Shown piece by piece: positions 10,880-22,345 of a stretch of DNA of 64,000 nucleotides. Numbering within the stretch: position 1 is the first letter of the stretch; each line of letters starts with the position of its first letter. The stretch is from Cervus elaphus (lineage: Eukaryota > Chordata > Mammalia > Artiodactyla > Cervidae), in assembly GCF_910594005.1 (NCBI RefSeq), contig NC_057838.1:34340001-34404000 (forward strand), read 5' to 3'. The notes under the pieces were generated by a model. That model made no database searches and was not told where the DNA came from. It was given only the letters and a program-made list of their open reading frames with translations. A program made the translations under genes and the position numbers.

Positions 10880-11398
10880 ATCAGTTCAGTTCAGTTCAGT
10901 CGCTCAGTCGTGTCCAACTCTTTGCGACTCCATGAACCGCAGCACGACAGGCCTCCCTGTCCATCTCCAACTCCCGGAGTCCACCCAAACCCACGTCCAT
11001 CGAGTCAGTGATGCCATCCAACCATCTCATCCTCTGTCGTCCCCTTCTCCTCCTGCCCTCAATCTTTCCTGGCATCAGGGTCTTTTCAAATGAGTCAGCT
11101 CTTCACATCAGGCAGCCAAAATATTGGAGTTTCAGCTTCAACATCAGTCCTAACAATGAACACCCAGGACTGATCTCCTTTAGGATGGACTGGTCGGATC
11201 TCCTTGCAGTCCAAGGGACTCTCAAGAATCTTCTCCAACACCACAGTTCAAAAGCATCAATTCTTCGGCGCTCAGCTTTCTTTCTAGTCCAACTCTCACA
11301 TCCATACATGACCACTGGAAAAACCACAGCCTTGACTAGACGGACCTTTGTTGGCAAAGTGATGTCTCTGCTTTTTAATATGCTGTCTAGGTTGGTCA
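10880..11398 (-). mobile_element. BovB LINE 3' end
   Basis: The minus-strand BovB 3' segment has a tail of tandem TCAGT units at 10880-10900 (ACTGA on the element strand). A 98-codon frame at 11103-11399 encodes the C-terminal RT region (VVMYGCESWTRKKAE, FELWCWRRFLRVPWTARRS). It then breaks before the normal end. No convincing TSD was found. Confidence 0.9.
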
Positions 11399-12347
11399 CA
11401 TATACACATACATATTTAAATCTCCCCTTTCTATTTCTGCAACCTCCAAATAGTTATTAAGAAGTACTACCCTCCCTTGATATGTATTAGCTATAGTGAA
11501 GGTATTATGGTAACCAGGGCAAATAGTCAGACAGTACACATATCAGTCCTGGGGAGAAACTTAACAAAGTCATGAAGTAGATGTGTGTTTTTTCTCTCTA
11601 TTCATCTGATTCTGGGGTTGTACACAGTAATCTGGCATAACTGGAAGTCATCTTCTGGGGGGTAAGGAGAGCCCCATCCTTGAGCTTTGGGGCCTTTACG
11701 CTGAGTTTTTAAGGAAATATCAACTCATCTTTGCTACAGTTGGGAGGCAGCCATAATACAATAGCATTATGAGCTGGCCCCAGCTACTTGCTTTTACTCA
11801 GTGTTTATTTTTGAGGGTAGAAGCATCAGCCCCTATCCTCAAGTGACTAGCAGGCTAGAGTCCAGGCCTTGTGGTTGCAGCTGTATGATCTAGCAAGCTA
11901 TTGGCAGGATTTGCCATAGCAACATTTAGCCTGGGAAAGCTGGCATGATTGGGGTACTGGGGTCTAAGACTTGCTTTCATCGACCAGAATTAACTGACTT
12001 AAGCAATGGGCCATTGATGAGTTTCATGGAATTTCTCAGAAAGCTAACTTCTTTCCTGGGAGGCCTGCCCTCTAGGAATAAGTCTTGGGCATGCTAAGAC
12101 TCTGTCTCGAGGAAAACTGTAGAAGTGCAGTAAAGAGAGACAGGTAGGTAGCTGGAGATTTGGTAATTGAGCCAAAATTCAACACCCCGGGGCCTCCTAT
12201 CCCATCCCTCCAGTCTTACACATTCAGAGGCCAGGTTTGAATGCACATATTTTTATTTCATATCTACTGTTCTTTGCAACATCCTTTAGCTCTTTGTATG
12301 TTTTTATGCAAAATGGTTGTAGAACCTCTGGGTGTTGGGTATAGTAT
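11399..12347. other. Unique non-coding sequence
   Basis: Base composition is more mixed than in the flanks. No gene, RNA or repeat family is recognised. Confidence 0.5.
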
Positions 12348-12349
12348 TT

Positions 12350-12430
12350 GTAAAAAAATATTTATTTTTAACTGGAGGATAATTGCTTTACAATATTGTG
12401 TTGGTTTCCGCCATACATCAACAAGAATGG
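12350..12430 (-). mobile_element. Short L1_BT 3' UTR fragment
   Basis: The stretch 'taactggaggataattgctt', then 'acaatattgtgttgg' and 'gccatacatcaacaagaat', is the reversed L1_BT 3' terminus with an A-tail equivalent at its left. Imperfect flanks (gggtatagtatt and gggtgtagtttt) may be a decayed TSD. Confidence 0.8.
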
Positions 12431-12805
12431 GTGTAGTTTTATGAAAGGATTATTCTTTTCAGCAACAGTAGCTTTGCCTAAATGATTCCAAAATAAAGGT
12501 AAGATTTACCCTAGGCTCAAGAAGTTGACCTGCCCTCTTTGTTGGCTGTGAGAGAATCTTGAAGACATATGGACACTTTATTCATTTTATTCCATGTTAG
12601 AACTTCAATTTTATCACCTCTTTCAGTTTTCTGTTAGATGAATCAATTCTTGTCTTAAATTATGAATTAAAAATTTAAATGTTTCAGGCTGCACATCTTA
12701 TGGATTTTCAGTTTTATTTCCCTTGTTGTTTGGTGTTTTACTTCCTGACATTTTTGGATAATCACTCATAAATTTGCCAAATTGTTTGTTGGGAGAATAA
12801 CTATG
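12431..12805. other. AT-rich non-coding sequence
   Basis: Nothing is recognised. Confidence 0.45.
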
Positions 12806-12978
12806 TTCAGCCCTCCCTATCTGCAGGTTCTGGATCAAATTCTACCAGCGGTTGGTTGAATCTATGGATGTGTCCAAGATATGGAGGGCCAACTAGTCTA
12901 CATCATTTTACACAAGGGACTTGAGTATGCACAGATTTTGGTATTGTAGGGGTCCTGGAATCCTCAGGGGATACTGAA
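12806..12978. mobile_element. Tigger/MER2-like DNA transposon relic
   Basis: Several phrases match the ends of the MER2/Tigger family: 'agccctccctatctgcagg' at the left edge, 'agcggttggttgaatct' near 12848, 'atggagggccaac' near 12880, and 'gggacttgagtatgcacag' with 'aggggtcctggaatcc' near 12916-12965. The order suggests internally rearranged or deleted ends. There is no transposase coding. Confidence 0.6.
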
Positions 12979-13379
12979 GAAAGAATTCTCTTATCAATTG
13001 TCAGTAGAGAGTTGCAAAATTGAATCCAAACTAAACTACACATTGGATGATATTCCTGAAACTGAAATATTTATGTCTTTTAAACATGTGTAATTGTGGA
13101 GGGAGGTACTGAAGCCATGCTTTTGGTTTAAACAATATTTTTTATCCATAAAGAATAAAAGAATCTCCCTGAGTCTCTGAGATTACTTTGGCCAGTTTAC
13201 AGACACAGACTTACAAGGCAAAACTACCTTGGGAATACAATCTAAGAAAAATCACCTTTGTTGACAGTATTCTTTTTGCTTTGAATTTCTTTTCCTGTGA
13301 TTATTGCCTGCTAAAATATTACTATCACTCTTCTCATCATCTCTACTACTAAATATATATATAATTAGTAGCTAGCAAG
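12979..13379. other. AT-rich non-coding sequence
   Basis: Nothing is recognised apart from a short TA run near 13352. Confidence 0.45.
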
Positions 13380-13770
13380 CACTTATGGGCCATTCATGGT
13401 GCCAAGTGATGTACATGCACACTCCCCTTTGTTTGTTGGTTTATTTTCCATTGCCTCTTCTGTGCTGGCATTGTGGATCAGCAAATAAGAAAGATGTGGT
13501 CTTAGCGCTCATGGTGCTTACATTCTATTAGGGGAGATAATAAAAATCAAGTAAACTGTAAGATAATGTCAGAGAGTAGTAAGTGGCATGAGAAATATGA
13601 AATAAGGTAATGTGATAGAGAGTGACTGGGAGTGTGTGTGAGGGAGGCAACTTTCAGAGAGAGTTACCTCAGAAAGCCTTTCTAAAGAGAGGAGAAGGAG
13701 CCAGCTGTGTGGAGAGCTAGTGGAGAGAATTTCAAGGCAAAGGCCTAAGGCAGGAGTGAGCTATAACGAC
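13380..13770 (+). repeat. Ancient dispersed repeat, copy A (family unresolved)
   Basis: Landmarks, in order, are 'gtgcttacattctatta', 'gataataaaaatcaag', a 'gaaagcctttctaaaga' segment, 'gagaaggagccagctgtg' and 'aaggcctaaggcaggag'. The same order recurs in the copies near 13865-14640 and 31440-32500. It resembles a common old mammalian repeat, but I cannot name it without a library search. Confidence 0.5.
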
Positions 13771-13864
13771 AACCCCCTGAAGTCACTACATTTTTCTGGG
13801 TGACCTGGTGAAGGAGTTTATCTGAGCCCCTATTTCCTTATCTTGTGAAGATAGAATTTTGAGC

Positions 13865-14640
13865 TCATTCATAATACTTTCCTTGAGTGATTACTATGTG
13901 CCATGTACTCTTTAGACTTGGGCTATATTGCTGTCCTCATAGAGCTCACGTTCAAGGTTAGGTAATGTAAGTGCCTTGAAGACAATGAAAATAGAGCAAG
14001 GAGACTGAGAGTGAAGGAGACTGAGAGATGGGTTTTTAGGAGAGTCAGGGAGAGCCTCTCTCTGGAAGTGACACTTGAGTAGAAACTGTGATGAAAAGGA
14101 GAGAGGCAGCCTACATGGCTGTTGGGGAGTAGGGTGCGAGTGTTTCTTGGGAAGGAACAAGCATCAACGGCTGTAAGGTTGGGAGTGAAAATGAAAGTCA
14201 CTCAGTTGTGTCCAACTCTGCAACCTCATGGATTGTAGTCCATGGAATTTTCCAGGCCAGAATACTGGAGTGGGTAACTGTTCTCCCCTTCAGGGGATCT
14301 TCCCAACCCAGGGATCTAACACAGGTCTCCTGCACTGCAGGCGGATTCTTTACCAGTTGAGCCACTAGGAAAACCCAAGAATACTGGAGTGGGTAGCCTA
14401 TCCCTTCTCCAGTGGATCTTCCCAATCCAGGAATTGAACCAGGATCTCCTGCATTACAGGCAGATTCTTTACCATCTGAGCTACCAGGAAAGGTTGAAAA
14501 GAGCTTGGAATATTCCAGGAAGGGGTGTGTGTGGTAAGACTTATGTCAGAAAGAAAAGAAAGAACCAGATTATGGAGGATGAGGTCATTCTCATTGTACT
14601 GAAAAGCCTCTTCAGGGTTTGGAGCAGGGACATTTGGGGA
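13865..14640 (+). repeat. Ancient dispersed repeat, copy B, split by a SINE
   Basis: The same landmark order is visible: 'ttactatgtgccatgtact', 'ctcatagagctcacgttc', 'ggagagcctctctctgg', 'agtgacacttgagtagaa', and after the SINE 'gagcttggaatattcc' and 'gaggatgaggtcattctc'. It lies directly downstream of copy A in the same orientation and is interrupted at 14182-14489 by a Bov-tA. Confidence 0.5.
14182..14489 (-). mobile_element. Composite Bov-tA SINE (one full unit plus a second partial unit)
   Basis: Reading left to right on plus (reverse of the element), a complete Bov-tA with its tRNA-derived head ends near 14377. It is followed by a second partial unit that repeats 'aagaatactggagtggg', 'ggatcttccca' and a second tRNA-like head ending near 14489. 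A short flanking repeat, AAGGTTG, occurs at 14175-14181 and 14490-14496. This could be a dimeric SINE or one SINE inserted in another. Confidence 0.85.
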
Positions 14641-14685
14641 ATAGTATTACGTACAATAGTGTTGGGAGAATTGAGAGATAAGGCC

Positions 14686-14990
14686 TAGCACAGTGCATGG
14701 TACATAGTTAGTGCTCAAAGACCTCTTGTCTCCATCTTTATCTCCTTGTTACTCTTCAGTGCCTCCTTCCCTATTCCTTCCCTTCCTCCCTCCTTTGTAT
14801 CCTGTACTGTTCAAATACATCTCAGGAGAGGATGCTTTAATTTGCTGTTACCTGTTTCCTTGTCATCTTCATGCTACACTATAAGTTCCTTGAGGACAAA
14901 AAAGGCACCTCTTGCTTCTTTGTAAATGCTGTATCACCAAAGTGCCTCAAAAATTGGTGGAATGCAACAAAATGTATTGAACGGGCATTC
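14686..14990 (+). mobile_element. L2-like fragment(s)
   Basis: A tail-like phrase, 'agcacagtgcatggtacata', at 14687 is followed by another L2-like stretch with 'ataagttccttgaggac' near 14880. It is diverged and probably two pieces. Confidence 0.4.
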
Positions 14991-15149
14991 TAAAGTTCAG
15001 CTCCAGGGGAATGGCCTTGATGCTTGGGAATTAAGATGTATATTTGGACTGGCAGGACTTTCTTGTTTGCACTGTAGAGTCCTGGGTTTGGTCACAGCAA
15101 AAACACCAGTTTTGCTGCAGCAGTACTGTACTGTTGTTCATGAAACAGG

Positions 15150-15360
15150 TTGCAAGTAGTTTGGAGCTAGGTCCCAATTCCAGTGGGGCTTGGGCAATCA
15201 TTTAATCTTTGTGAAGTCCAGTTTTCTCATCTGTACAACTGAGATGGTAATCCGTAAGATTATCGGGGGATTGAATGAGATCATGTGTATAAAATGTTAA
15301 GTACAGTAGCACAGTAGACAGCTCCAAGTGATCAATAAATATTATCTAGTATTGAAGGTT
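15150..15360 (+). mobile_element. MIR SINE
   Basis: The MIR order is clear: 'gcttgggcaatcatttaatc', 'ccagttttctcatctgtaca', 'gattgaatgagatcatgtgt' and 'aagtgatcaataaatattat'. It is diverged. Confidence 0.7.
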
Positions 15361-15604
15361 CTGTCCTGATTTCCTGCCCTTTCCCCAAAACAATTCCAGA
15401 GTTAGCCCAGAAGCTGTGGAGAAGGGGAGGAGCTTATCCCTCTTTTGTGGAAATGGTACATTTTACCTCCTTAGTATAATGAGCTTGTTGCAGGGCAGAA
15501 AGTCAAGTAACTTAGTGCTTGCTCCTCCTGTTTGGCCTTATCTTCCTATTTGTGCCAGTTTTACCTTAGCTTTTTGAGCATGAAGAACTTGTTTTATTTA
15601 TCCT

Positions 15605-15700
15605 GATGGCAAAGAGAAAGTAACTTGCCTAAATGCACACCTCTAACCAGGGGCAGAGCTAGGCTTTGAATAAAGGTCTGGCTCATTCAGGAGCTCAGGA
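15605..15700 (-). mobile_element. MIR relic, reverse orientation
   Basis: 'agtaacttgcctaaatgcac' and 'cagagctaggctttgaat' match the reversed MIR core. Confidence 0.5.
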
Positions 15701-16754
15701 AATGGAAGAAAACAAGCTCTCCTATGGGGCAGGAAGTAGAATCTGGGGACTCTACCACTGACCTTGTCATCTGGGGGAAGTGTGTATACCCCTCTCTCAG
15801 AAGGATTGACCACCTTCCTGGTTCCCATTTCAGTGCCTTTTCCCTTGACTTTCTCCCACTTAATTTTCCACACGTAGCAGTCAAAGGTTTAGTAATAGCC
15901 TCTGACTCTGTACTGCATTTTTATACCTAAGGGATGATGCACATGCCCCAGGGTCTTACAGCTGACCTGGTTCTGTCAGATGACCTTTGTGCTGAAAGAG
16001 TTCTGTGATTATTCCTAGGCACCAATCTCTATCAATACTTGATAAAGCCACTTAACATTGCAAAGTAGTCACTGGAGTGTGTTTAGTTCAGCCGGGGAGA
16101 TAACCTTACGTTTCAGAATCCTTTGCTCTCCTTTGAGTCCTTTCATATACACCCCTCCCTCAGCTTTCGCTTTTTTCTTTCATCAGCTCCCTTTTGCTTG
16201 TAGTCCCATCTGTCCTTCCTTTTGTTGGTTTTGTCTCCAGTGGGAACAGGAAGATAGGAAAACATACATCTGAAAAACAGGTTTGTTGTCTGGGAGAGAT
16301 TAGAGGATCATTTATTCCTTTTCTTGTCCTTTCCTTAACAGCATGATCAAATCTTGGTTCTTTGCTGATAACTTTTCCAGACTGCCAATTAAAAGGTTGG
16401 ATAATGAGCATTTAGTGTTCTGGTGATTAAGCCCTCCCCCACCTCACAGGTCAGTGCCACCTGAATTAATTGGCACCTTCTCAGCTGGAGTTCAGTTCTC
16501 ACGCGTCTTAGGCTACAAAGAATGGCATTCAGAGAGCTCTATAATCCATCATCATGTAGTTTTCCCAGCCCTTCCTCCCTCTAACTATACCACTCATCTC
16601 TTGATGGAGTGATTTACCCTCTGTCACTCTCACGCTGTGTGATTTGCATCCCCATGCACTCTTGTTCCTTTTCCCCTCTGCTGGAATGGGGTGGCTGTGG
16701 CCATAGAATCAGGAAACAGTCTGCACTGAAATCATTGCTGCCAGCTCTGCGGTG
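15701..16754. other. Unique non-coding sequence
   Basis: No repeat or gene is recognised. Overlapping short frames on both strands near 15643-15930 show no family motif. Confidence 0.45.
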
Positions 16755-16920
16755 CTCGTTGCAGAGTTTAACTTGAGCTTTGTACTTCAGCTTTCTCACC
16801 TGTAAGAAGCGATCATAATAGCTAACCACCTCACTGGATAGTTGTGAAGATGAAATAAGATAGCATAAAGGGTTTAGCAGAGTACATGGCCCTTAGTAAA
16901 TGCTCATGAACTATTAGCTC
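16755..16920 (+). mobile_element. MIR SINE
   Basis: 'cagctttctcacctgtaaga', 'gatagttgtgaagatgaaat' and 'cccttagtaaatgctcat' appear in MIR order. Confidence 0.65.
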
Positions 16921-18194
16921 TGTAATTTCCCACTTAAACCTATTGAAATCTCACTGCTTTTTTAAGGACCCCCACTGAAAATACACTTTTCCTTCCTATA
17001 TAAGAAGTTTTTTTTTTTTTTTTTAACTACCTTCTAGTTCAAGGTGACCTCATTCTTCTAGCGTTTTTATTTTGTGACTTGTGTTAGAATCATCTAGTTG
17101 ATCTGAGATTATGTTAGAAGTCCTGACTACAGGTGAAACGCCTTTGGAGATAGAGACCTGAGCTTCTAGCATAGAGCCAAAGCGTATCACTATAGAATGG
17201 AATTTTCTGTCCCTGAGTTACGGGAGTTTTATTCTGTTGATGTTGGGCTCTTAAATGTTCTGTTGATTTAATGAGTGGTCATTACTCACGATGCCAAGAT
17301 ACTGGTGTCCTGGATGTGTTGCTTCCAAGAGTTTAGTCAGTGTACACTGCTAAGGCTGCCACATGGTGTCTGGTTTAAATTAAGGGCTGGGCTAAGTGCT
17401 GGTAAGCCATGTTTGGATCACTAAGGTAATTTGCTTTTGGCATACTAAAATGCAGGATGTTTTGAAAAACCTTTAGGGTAAATCACAATATCATCTATGT
17501 GCATCTGCAGTTAAGGTCTATAAAGAGAAGTTTGGTTTCTGATTTATAGTAGCAATATTATCAGACTTTTTTAGCTACAAGAAATTTCACGTATGTTTTA
17601 CTTAACAAATACTCATAATTAGGTCAGAAATCAGAAAAGTGTGCTTCTATTTGCATAGAATGACATTAATTCTGCATTCTCTCCGAACAAGGTTGAGAGG
17701 ATTAATCACTTATTCATGCAAAACCTACTCACATGAATCATTTATTTATCTTGTTCTGCTAATTTTGCAGAGCTCATTTTTACATGCCTCAGGTTGCAGA
17801 TAAAGTGATAACTCAGAAGGTGATTTGCCTTTACAATAAAGACATGATGGTCATGTAAACAGGATGTTTCCTATAGGAAATCAATGGGTAACCATGGAAA
17901 TGACTCTACAATGGGAAATTCTGTTTCCTTATGAACAATCATCAGAAAGATCAATTGTAAGATGAAAGGGATTTGCCAGGGCCCGTACCTTTCACAAAGG
18001 CTCTCAGTCTATGAAAAGAGAAAACATGCACACCATTGCTTGTTAGGAATTATCTTAAGCTATGATTAAGAATGAACATCATTTTTACATTCTAAAGTTT
18101 GGTCCTGAATTTCTTGAGTACTCTTCTTAGAGGTCTAGTAAGAAACTTACATGTAATGATAAGAAGAACAGTCCCGAGTACAGGATGCTTGAAT
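16921..18194. other. Unique non-coding sequence
   Basis: A T-run lies near 17009-17024. No gene is recognised. A near-palindromic 'ggtaaccatggaaat' at 17887-17901 resembles half of an RFX X-box, but the second half matches poorly. Confidence 0.45.
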
Positions 18195-18295
18195 TCTTGA
18201 CCCAGCCTAACTTCAAGCAGCAATGAGATCTTTGACAAGATTTTTGGACCTCAGTTTCTTCATCTGCATAATGAGTGGGTGGGACTAGCTCAGGG
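18195..18295 (+). mobile_element. MIR SINE fragment
   Basis: 'ggacctcagtttcttcatct' with 'gcataatgagtgggtggga' is MIR core text. Confidence 0.6.
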
Positions 18296-19124
18296 GTGGC
18301 AAGAATGTTGCCTGTGTTCTATCATCTCACTCTCCCTTCCTTGGAAGATATTGCTAGTCAGTTATGGCACTCTTTCTCTCTAAGCCTAGACAGGGTCTCA
18401 GAATCCTTATTAATACATTTCTTCTGGCAGATGCCTCCTACATGTCAGATTTGTTTGTCATGCAGAAGACAAACATTTGCCTCTGTTTGACTTTTAAGGC
18501 TTTGACATCAGTCCTGATATTATGAGAATTTGAAAACTAGCTACAAGTATAGGATATCTGTTAGACTTGAACACAGAATCCAAATAACAGCAATTAGAAG
18601 TAGAAATTATATTATCTGTATTAAGCCAAAGCAATCATTGGATCTCAGTAATGAATCAAATATTTATTTAAGTGAAAATGGTACTTTGAAATCACTGATT
18701 AAAGTGAGATGGTATTTGTATCACTTGGAGCAGCTGTCTACTTTTATTATCAGCTCAGAGATACGATTCAAATGGCAAATTTATTTGCTATTTATATTCC
18801 TACTCCTTTGTCAACAGTAGAGGGCAGCACTGTTATTTTCAAGTGTCTTCTTGGGGAGCCATTTGTGTATAGAGAGCTGCTTAGTACACAGTGGATCCAT
18901 AGATATGGGCTGTGTTGGATTGCAGTGGAAGAGTACATTCACATGTCAAAAGAGCCATCTTAATCATATCTCCTAGATTCGAACTGCCCTTTTTAGGCTT
19001 TCAGAAGTTACCGTTACCATCCTTGCATTTACATATTTTAGCATTTCATACTGATTCTTTTTATTGTAGCCTCGCTGTTGTTTTTTCCTCCTCTCTGTTG
19101 CTTGTCTTACCTGAGAGGCAGTGT
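18296..19124. other. Unique non-coding sequence
   Basis: It contains a CTCF-like motif at 18814-18827. Two overlapping plus-strand frames (18530-18820 and 18709-18963) have no recognisable domain. Confidence 0.45.
18814..18827 (+). promoter_or_regulatory. Candidate CTCF core motif
   Basis: The bases ACAGTAGAGGGCAG fit the known CTCF core CCASYAGRKGGCRS at 13 of 14 positions (only the first C is A). No recognised SINE overlaps it. CTCF binding sites act as chromatin loop anchors or insulators. A motif match alone does not show occupancy. Confidence 0.35.
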
Positions 19125-19350
19125 TGTTTAGGCCAGAAGAACATAGCTTTCAACTTCTGGAGGTGTAGACTTGATTCCTGGCTCTCCCCTGCTAAATCTG
19201 TGACTCTGAGCCTCTCAGGTTGATTGGGCTGAGACTGGGACCGGGGTTCTCCATCGTATACAGAACCTTCCCTTCCGTCTCACAGGGTTGTTGTGAACAT
19301 CAAATATAATCAGTACCTGTGAAAGCAGTCTTAAATATAGGTTTTAAAAG
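19125..19350 (+). mobile_element. MIR SINE
   Basis: The order is 'agacttgattcctggctct', 'gctaaatctgtgactctgag', 'acagggttgttgtgaacatc' and 'cagtacctgtgaaagcag'. Confidence 0.6.
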
Positions 19351-21124
19351 TAATCATTAATCTCTCACATGCTATCATCATTAATATGAATCTAGCTTTT
19401 AATTTGGATTGTAACTTGAATTATAAACAAGTTTTAGAATTTCTCTCTGAATTATAGGATGGTACCTGTACGTGGGTTGTCTTGGCAGCACAGCATACTG
19501 ACCCATCCCGGGCACGCAGGGAGCAGGAGGGCAGGAACTGGTGTAACTCTAAGGGCTGAACCCTGAGAGGGTGTGCTGAGGATGCACAGTGTCACTATGC
19601 GTGTTTACTTTATCCTGAGTAAAGGCTAATATTCATATCTCAGACCTATCACACCTAACATCTCTTTCCAAGGCACACATGGTAATACCCACTTTACTTT
19701 CAAAGATAATTTGTAAATAGTAATATCTAGCTGCACATATCATTTCACACAGAGAAATTAATATAATACCCTAATTAAATGTAAAGGACTAGCAAATGTA
19801 ATTTGAAATAAAATAATATATATTTCAGTATGTAATTGCATGGGCCTGGTTGTACTGAAAGACATAATGAAGCAGTCACATGTTTGTAACCACATGGAGA
19901 ACAGAAACCACAAACGCAAATGAATAAACTTCTTACTTGTGACTCATCTACCAAGAATGTCATTGCATTATAGGTGAAGTGATTTTTGCAGCAACAGACA
20001 ATTCTTGGTAAAGGTCCTAGCTAGATGGTATAGTCTCCATTTCATTTACAAGCTAGAATGTAAATGAAAATTTGTTAGCTTTTAGGGCTTGTTGCAAAAT
20101 ATACTTTGAGGTTATATGTAAAACAAAGTTAGCATCTAGCCTCAGATAGTATCAATGAAGTTTTCCCCCTGCATGAATGTTCACAGAGACACGCTACAAC
20201 TAATCCTTGTGTGAGGCTGTCCAGTATGTTGTGAGATGTCTATTTTCAATGGCCCCCACATTTCTAAATGCTCGTAAAAGCAGGGTGATGATGTGAGAGA
20301 AGGCAGCTTCTACTGTGACAACCAAATACATCATCAGCAGTTTCTAAACACCCCATCGGAGGCAGAACCATTACATCTGAGAATCATCTAGCAGCTTGGG
20401 CACACCAAGAGCAAAAGAAGCCCAGCCCCTAAGGAGATGTAAAGAAGGTTAGAAGCCAGCCCTGAAGTGGACCAGTGCACCATTCTGCAATGGCTGGGCA
20501 GAACGCCAGTGCCTGCTCCAAGAAGGCTAGGGTTCCAGCAAGAGTTTTGGTAGAGAACAGGAAGCCCAGACAGAGGTCCAGTTGAATGGATTAATCTGGT
20601 GGGGTGGAGTGGGGTTGAGGGGTAGGGTGCAGTTCAACAGACATGCAGCCGCCCTGGGCCCACAAATTACTGAAGCCCAGCATAATGGCTGCAGGATTAA
20701 TTCCAGACTCACCTGTTTTCAGGGCTGAGCATGGGGGTCTTGATCATCCTTGGTTCACAGTTACTCAGGTACCCCATAGGGCTGGGGTCACAGACAAAAG
20801 GCATGTGGAGTCTTCCCTGAAAACCTCTAGAGAAAGCAGGGAGTGTTTCCTAGAAACATTAGAAGAAAGTTGCACTTCAAATTGTAAAATAGTGATCTAC
20901 TACATAGGAGTAATCTCTAACATGTATAAAGGCATTTCATAGTTATACATTTATCTTAAAGCATTCATGCCTCATCTTACCCAGTGGTTTAATATTGTCC
21001 TGGACCATTTATTATTAGCCACCTAGATGGGTTCACTCACATTGAGATGGTAGGAGCTTCACATATTATTTTCCAGGGGCACTGGTGTTGAGAAGAAAAG
21101 ACCAGTGTTTATTGTAGTGGATTG
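19351..21124. other. Unique non-coding sequence
   Basis: No gene, RNA or repeat is recognised. A somewhat G/C-richer patch at 19490-19570 lacks CpG clustering. Confidence 0.45.
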
Positions 21125-21300
21125 AGTTGAGTTTCCATATTGTCTATGTTTTAGAGTCACTTGGAGAGATTTAAAAATATATATAGATGCCCAGGGCCCT
21201 CCTCAGGGTATTTAGATTCAGAAGATTTGATTATAGGATATGCATTTTTAAAAAAATCCCACAGTGATCCTTTCAGCAATAGAGGCTAAGAACAACTTTC
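21125..21300 (+). mobile_element. MER5A-like hAT-Charlie non-autonomous element
   Basis: 'ttagagtcacttggagag', 'gatgcccagggccctcct', 'tttagattcagaagatttg' and 'atatgcatttttaaaaa' follow the MER5A layout. It carries no coding capacity. Confidence 0.6.
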
Positions 21301-21540
21301 ATTTTTTTTTTTTGGCCAAATATGTTTTTTTATTAGTAGATTTTAAATAATTTCAAACCAGAGACTTCACAATTTTAAAGCAAATTAAGTTTTAGTGATA
21401 TCCTTCATATTTTGTCTTTTAGAAGTCTGGTATGATGTAACAAAAATAATATATACAGTCTCTTAAGTACACTCCTATTGTAATAAAGAACAAGGGATTA
21501 GAATTTTTAGGAGTAATTTTGTAGGCTTTGGGACTTCCCT

Positions 21541-21645
21541 TGTTGTTGTTTAGTTGCTAAGTCGAGTCCAACTCTTCAGGTTCCTCTGTTCATGAGCTTC
21601 TCCAGGCAAGAATACTGGAGTGGATTGCCATTTCCTTCTCCATGG
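21541..21645 (-). mobile_element. Bov SINE fragment (BovA part)
   Basis: 'tagttgctaagtcgagtcca', 'ctccaggcaagaatactgga' and 'ttgccatttccttctccat' are reversed BovA text. The tRNA head is absent. Confidence 0.85.
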
Positions 21646-21704
21646 AAGAACAAGTTTCTTAATGCATAGATTATTTTTTCCATATTAGAATATAAGCATC
21701 TTCA

Positions 21705-21785
21705 ACTAGAAATTCAGTTAGCACACTCAGTAACACCTAAGTGCTAATGACAGAGTTCTTAGTAAATATTTATTGAATGTTTAAT
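21705..21785 (+). mobile_element. L2 3' tail relic
   Basis: The ending 'tagtaaatatttattgaatg' is L2-like. Confidence 0.4.
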
Positions 21786-21864
21786 TAATGTATTGCATTG
21801 TGGCTCATGTATGTGCAAGTGTGTGTGTATGTATGCAGTGTTGGAAATTTAGATCTGATCCTAA

Positions 21865-21945
21865 TCTTCCTTCCCCTCTGTCTTCCTTCCTTCCTCCCTT
21901 CCTCCCTCCCTCCCTTCTCCCCTTCCTCCCTCCGTCCTCCTAGTC
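21865..21945. repeat. Polypyrimidine CCTT/CCCT tract
   Basis: About 80 bases of nearly pure C and T on the plus strand, with repeated TTCC and CCCT units. Long mirror-like polypyrimidine tracts can form triplex DNA. Confidence 0.95.
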
Positions 21946-21974
21946 ACCTGCCTGTCTATCTAGATATCTCAAAC

Positions 21975-22345
21975 TGAACTGTGTGCCCCTACTCTAAATT
22001 CGTATGTTGAAGACTTAACCTCCAGTGTGACTGTATTTACATATAGCTTCTTTGAGGAGGTGGTTAAGGTTGAATGAAATAATAAGGGTGAGGCCCTAAT
22101 CCCACGGGACTGGTGTCTTTATAAGAAGAGGAAAAGACACAGGAGTGAGCACAGAGGAAAGGCCATGTGGGACATAGTGAGAAGGTAGCCACCTGCAAGC
22201 CAGGGAGAGTAGCCTCACAAGACACCAACCCTTTGACACCTTCATCTTAAACTTCCAGTCTCCAAAACTGTGAGAAAACAAACTTCTGTTTCTTAGGCCT
22301 CCCAGTCTGTAAAGTCTGAGCAGATTAGCACGCTATCTGTTATCT
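21975..22345 (+). repeat. Ancient MaLR/LTR-like repeat (tentative)
   Basis: The sequence has a well-known old-repeat layout: 'cgtatgttgaagacttaac', 'ccctaatcccacggga', 'ggtgtctttataagaagagg', 'gcaagccagggagag' and 'aaactgtgagaaaacaaac'. I am confident it is an old interspersed repeat but unsure which LTR or L1M family. Confidence 0.55.

Noticed and set aside
18530..18963. Overlapping 96- and 84-codon frames
   Set aside because: Different frames, AT-rich residues and no motif. Chance.
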